A stretch of DNA of 64,000 nucleotides, taken from assembly GCF_030929505.1 (NCBI RefSeq), contig NZ_JAVFVV010000001.1:1-64000 (forward strand), read 5' to 3'. A program made the translations under genes and the position numbers. This DNA is from Mesorhizobium sp. LHD-90 (GTDB lineage: Bacteria; Pseudomonadota; Alphaproteobacteria; Rhizobiales; Rhizobiaceae). Numbering within the stretch: the first letter of the stretch is position 1; every line of letters starts with the position of its first letter. The notes beneath the pieces were generated by a model. That model was not told the origin of the DNA and ran no database searches. It was given only the letters and a program-made list of their open reading frames with translations. Positions 61,403 through 64,000 of this stretch are shown one piece after another.

Positions 61403-62755
61403 ATGGCCGACAGGACGAGACGCATTGCGGACAGGCTTTGCCGCAGCGTGGCAGGTGCCGCCATGCTGCTGGCCGCCGCCATGCCGGCTTCCGGCGAGCA
61501 GGCGGCCGTCACGCCACCGGCCGGCCCGGAAGCGCAGGGCGCCGCGCCGCAGGCCGAGGCGAGGCGCGCCGAATACGAATCCGTCAGCCACGACATCCAG
61601 CTTTCCGCCGACCGCCTCGAAACGCTCGCCGCGGAGGTCGCCGGGGTCAAGCAGGACTATGCCTCGATCACCGCCGCGCTCATCCAGGCCGCCAAGACCG
61701 AAAAGAAACTCGGCCAGGACATCGAGGTGATCGCGCTCAGGCTCGACCGGCTGAAGGCCGAGGCCGACACGGTGCGCGCCTCTCTCGCCTCGCGGCGCGG
61801 TGTGCTGGCGGAAGTGCTCGGCGCGCTGCAGCGCATGGGGCTGAACCCGCCGCCGGCGATCCTGGTCAGGCCGGAGGACGCGCTGTCGTCGGTGCGCAGC
61901 GCCGTCCTGCTTGGAGCGGTCGTACCGGAACTCAGGCACGAGACGGAGACCCTGATGGCCGACATGGCCGAGCTGTCGCGCATCGCCGGCTCGATCGAGG
62001 CCGAGCGCGGCCGACTCGCCGCGTCGGCCGCCGACCAGGTCGCCGAGCAGCGTCGCCTCAACCTGCTGCTGGAAGCCAAGCAGAAGCTGCAGGGCGAGAC
62101 GGAGGCCGAACTCGCCGCCGAGCGCAAGCGCGCCGAGGAACTCGCCGCCAAGGCGGGCAGCCTGAAGGAATTGATCGCCTCGCTCGACAAGCAGGCAGAG
62201 AAGGATCGCGCCGCCGCGGAACTGGCGCGCGCCGCCAAGGAGAAGCTGCTTGCCCGCGACGCCGAGATCGCGGCGCTGCCGGAGAACAACCGCAGCATGG
62301 CCTCGCTGCCCTTCCCGGCCCTGCACAACCAGTTGGCGCTGCCGGTCAACGGCCGCTTCAGCCGCCGCTTCGGCGGCAAGGACGATAACGGCGGCGTGAT
62401 GCAAGGCGACACGGTTGCGACACAATCGGGCGCCATCGTCACGGCTCCCGCCGACGGAAATGTGCTTTATGCCGGGCCTTTCCGCTCCTACGGACAACTC
62501 TTGATCCTTGACGCGGGCGACGGCTATCATGTCGTCCTGGCGGGGATGGACAGAATCACCGTCGCGCTCGGACGTTCGGTTCTGGCTGGAGAGCCGGTCG
62601 GAGCGATGGGGGAGGCCAGGGTGGCGAGCGCTCTGGCCAGCAAAGTGGCGAATGGGCCGGAACTCTATGTCGAGTTCCGCAAGGATGGAAAACCCGTCGA
62701 TCCGTCTCCCTGGTGGGCGGAGCGTCTTTCTGGAAGGACAGGGAATGATACGTAA
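61403..62755 (+). CDS. envC: EnvC-like murein hydrolase activator
   Basis: 450 residues from ATG 61403 (ATG 61337 is in phase but extends before the signal). Signal peptide to about residue 31 (GAAMLLAAAMPASG). Residues ~50-300 are an Ala/Glu/Lys-rich coiled coil. The C-terminal LytM domain (~320-440: LPVNGRFSRRFGGKDD, GAIVTAPADGNVLYAGPF, LLILDAGDGYHVVLAG) lacks the H-x-H zinc ligands. So it should not cut peptidoglycan itself but activate amidases at division. The ctpA gene overlaps its end by 11 bp. Confidence 0.9.
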   Translation: MADRTRRIADRLCRSVAGAAMLLAAAMPASGEQAAVTPPAGPEAQGAAPQAEARRAEYESVSHDIQLSADRLETLAAEVAGVKQDYASITAALIQAAKTEKKLGQDIEVIALRLDRLKAEADTVRASLASRRGVLAEVLGALQRMGLNPPPAILVRPEDALSSVRSAVLLGAVVPELRHETETLMADMAELSRIAGSIEAERGRLAASAADQVAEQRRLNLLLEAKQKLQGETEAELAAERKRAEELAAKAGSLKELIASLDKQAEKDRAAAELARAAKEKLLARDAEIAALPENNRSMASLPFPALHNQLALPVNGRFSRRFGGKDDNGGVMQGDTVATQSGAIVTAPADGNVLYAGPFRSYGQLLILDAGDGYHVVLAGMDRITVALGRSVLAGEPVGAMGEARVASALASKVANGPELYVEFRKDGKPVDPSPWWAERLSGRTGNDT

Positions 62756-64000
62756 ATTGTCGCTTCTGTTTGCCGGAGCGTTGATGGGCGCATCCGCCAT
62801 GAGCCTCGTCTACGGCGCGGCCGGCACGACGGCGAACGCTGCGGGGTCCGAGACCTACAAGCAGCTCGCCATCTTCGGCGACATCTTCGAGCGGGTGCGC
62901 GCGCAATATGTGACGCCGCCGGAAGAGAAGGCGCTGGTCGAGAGCGCCATCAACGGCATGCTGACTTCGCTCGACCCGCACTCCTCCTATCTCAATCCGG
63001 AAGCCGCCAAGGACATGCGCGTCCAGACCAAGGGCGAGTTCGGCGGCCTCGGCATCGAAGTCACCATGGAGAACGAGTTGGTCAAGGTGATCACGCCGAT
63101 CGACGACACGCCGGCCGCCAAGGCAGGGGTGCGCGCCGGCGACTTCATCTCGGCCATCGACGGCACCGAGGTTCGCGGCATGACGCTGAACGACGCCGTC
63201 GAGAAGATGCGCGGCCTCGTCAACACGCCGATCAAGCTCACAATCCTGCGCGAAGGCGCCGACAAGCCGATCGAACTCACCATCGTGCGCGACGTCATCA
63301 AGGTGAAGGCCGTCAAGTTCCGCGTCGAGGAAGACGTCGGCTACATGAAGATCACCTCGTTCACCGAAAAGACCTTTGACGACCTGGAAAACGCCATCGC
63401 CGCGATCAAGAAGCAGGTGCCGGACGACAAGCTGAAGGGTTATGTGCTCGACCTGCGCCTCAACCCCGGCGGTCTGCTCGACCAGGCGGTCAGCGTATCC
63501 GATGCCTTCCTCGACCGCGGCGAGATCGTCTCGACGCGCGGCCGCGATCCGAAGGACGTGACCCGCTTCGACTCGCGGCCCGGCGACGATATCGGCGGCA
63601 AGCCGGTGGTCGTCCTGGTCAACGGCGGCTCGGCCAGCGCCTCGGAGATCGTCGCCGGCGCGCTGCAGGACCACCGCCGCGCCACGGTCGTCGGCACGCA
63701 GTCCTTCGGCAAGGGCTCGGTGCAGACCATCATCCCGCTCGGGGAGAACGGCGCGCTCCGGCTCACCACGGCGCTCTACTACACGCCGGCCGGCAAATCG
63801 ATCCAGGGCAAGGGCATCACGCCCGACATCAAGGTCGAGCAGCCGCTGCCGGAAGATCTGAAGGATGTCGACACCACGCGCGGCGAATCGGATCTCAAGG
63901 GCCACATCAAGGGCGCCGACGAGAGCGACCAGGGCTCGGGTTCGGCCGCCTATGTGCCGCCGGATCCGAAGGACGACGTGCAGCTCGGCTACGCGCTCGA
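62745..64000 (+). CDS. ctpA: Carboxy-terminal processing protease, S41 family (partial)
   Basis: 418 residues visible, running off the window. Signal peptide 1-32. PDZ domain ~97-180 (GEFGGLGIEVTMENE, AGVRAGDFISAIDG). Catalytic domain ~185-360: LDLRLNPGGLLDQAV, the nucleophile Ser in NGGSASASEI (293-302) and general-base Lys323 in FGKGSVQ. It degrades or trims periplasmic proteins, probably murein hydrolases. ATG 62745 with GGGA upstream overlaps the envC-like gene, the usual rhizobial order. Confidence 0.94.
   Translation, partial: MIRKLSLLFAGALMGASAMSLVYGAAGTTANAAGSETYKQLAIFGDIFERVRAQYVTPPEEKALVESAINGMLTSLDPHSSYLNPEAAKDMRVQTKGEFGGLGIEVTMENELVKVITPIDDTPAAKAGVRAGDFISAIDGTEVRGMTLNDAVEKMRGLVNTPIKLTILREGADKPIELTIVRDVIKVKAVKFRVEEDVGYMKITSFTEKTFDDLENAIAAIKKQVPDDKLKGYVLDLRLNPGGLLDQAVSVSDAFLDRGEIVSTRGRDPKDVTRFDSRPGDDIGGKPVVVLVNGGSASASEIVAGALQDHRRATVVGTQSFGKGSVQTIIPLGENGALRLTTALYYTPAGKSIQGKGITPDIKVEQPLPEDLKDVDTTRGESDLKGHIKGADESDQGSGSAAYVPPDPKDDVQLGYAL

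Noticed and set aside
1-64000. CRISPR array, tRNA, rRNA or prophage
   Set aside because: No regularly spaced direct repeats, no tRNA-like cloverleaf in the gaps, and no phage structural or integrase genes were seen. The beta-helix protein alone does not make a prophage.

Overview
The window reads as chromosomal DNA of a GC-rich alphaproteobacterium of the order Hyphomicrobiales, most like Mesorhizobium or a close relative. Grounds: the split three-gene transhydrogenase (pntAa-pntAb-pntB) beside an aa3-oxidase subunit IV gene, a heterotetrameric sarcosine oxidase operon, an S21 gene with a long basic tail, many solute-binding-protein transporters, and several families of rhizobial-type intergenic palindromes. 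No rRNA, tRNA, CRISPR array or prophage was seen.

Layout. 1-588: the end of an IS481-family element, cut by the window edge. 589-6408: a minus-strand operon for uptake and oxidation of a sugar acid or related compound (FadR-type GntR regulator, TRAP transporter dctP-dctQ-dctM, idonate-dehydrogenase-like enzyme, EamA transporter). 6.7-7.3 kb: a parDE module. 7.4-8.6 kb: a class III adenylate cyclase. 8.9-12.8 kb: an ABC importer. 13.0-20.8 kb: a likely amine or amino-alcohol catabolic cluster (iron alcohol dehydrogenase, DUF2569 membrane protein, aldehyde dehydrogenase, glutamine-synthetase-like ligase, APC permease, N-formylglutamate-amidohydrolase-like enzyme) with a divergent RpiR regulator; a PIN/DUF7662 toxin-antitoxin pair sits inside it. 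22.1-26.4 kb: an RND efflux pair. 26.4-29.8 kb: a less GC-rich patch with a small hypothetical, a MaoC dehydratase and a Tat-exported beta-helix-like protein. 29.8-35.8 kb: soxB-exonuclease-soxD-soxA-soxG. 36-46 kb: an SDR, a HerA-like ATPase, an Hsp70-like protein, rpsU, a TPR lipoprotein, a DHFR-like reductase, a repeat-invaded hypothetical gene, and an MFS-LysE exporter pair behind a MerR-type promoter. 46.3-47.0 kb: vapBC. 47.1-50.5 kb: transhydrogenase operon. 50.9-54.9 kb: a nuclease-fold protein, a small secreted protein, mmsA and a LysR regulator. 55.0-57.3 kb: a pentameric ligand-gated ion channel translationally coupled to a Cache-domain membrane protein that has no output domain. 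57.3-60.2 kb: a small basic protein, cspA, DUF4239, dadA. 60.3-61.2 kb: a relE/dinJ module abutting a prolyl-aminopeptidase remnant. 61.4-64.0 kb: envC-like and ctpA cell-envelope genes, running off the window.

The items most worth follow-up are the Cache-channel pair (55.0-57.3 kb), the 19-bp-spacer MerR-type promoter of the MFS exporter (44.19 kb), the REP-like palindrome read in frame as protein (43.06 kb), the long palindromes whose flanks co-vary arm to arm (33.4 and 53.9 kb), and the four different type II toxin-antitoxin modules within 55 kb, two with perfect palindromic operator candidates. All assignments come from reading the sequence; no database search was run.
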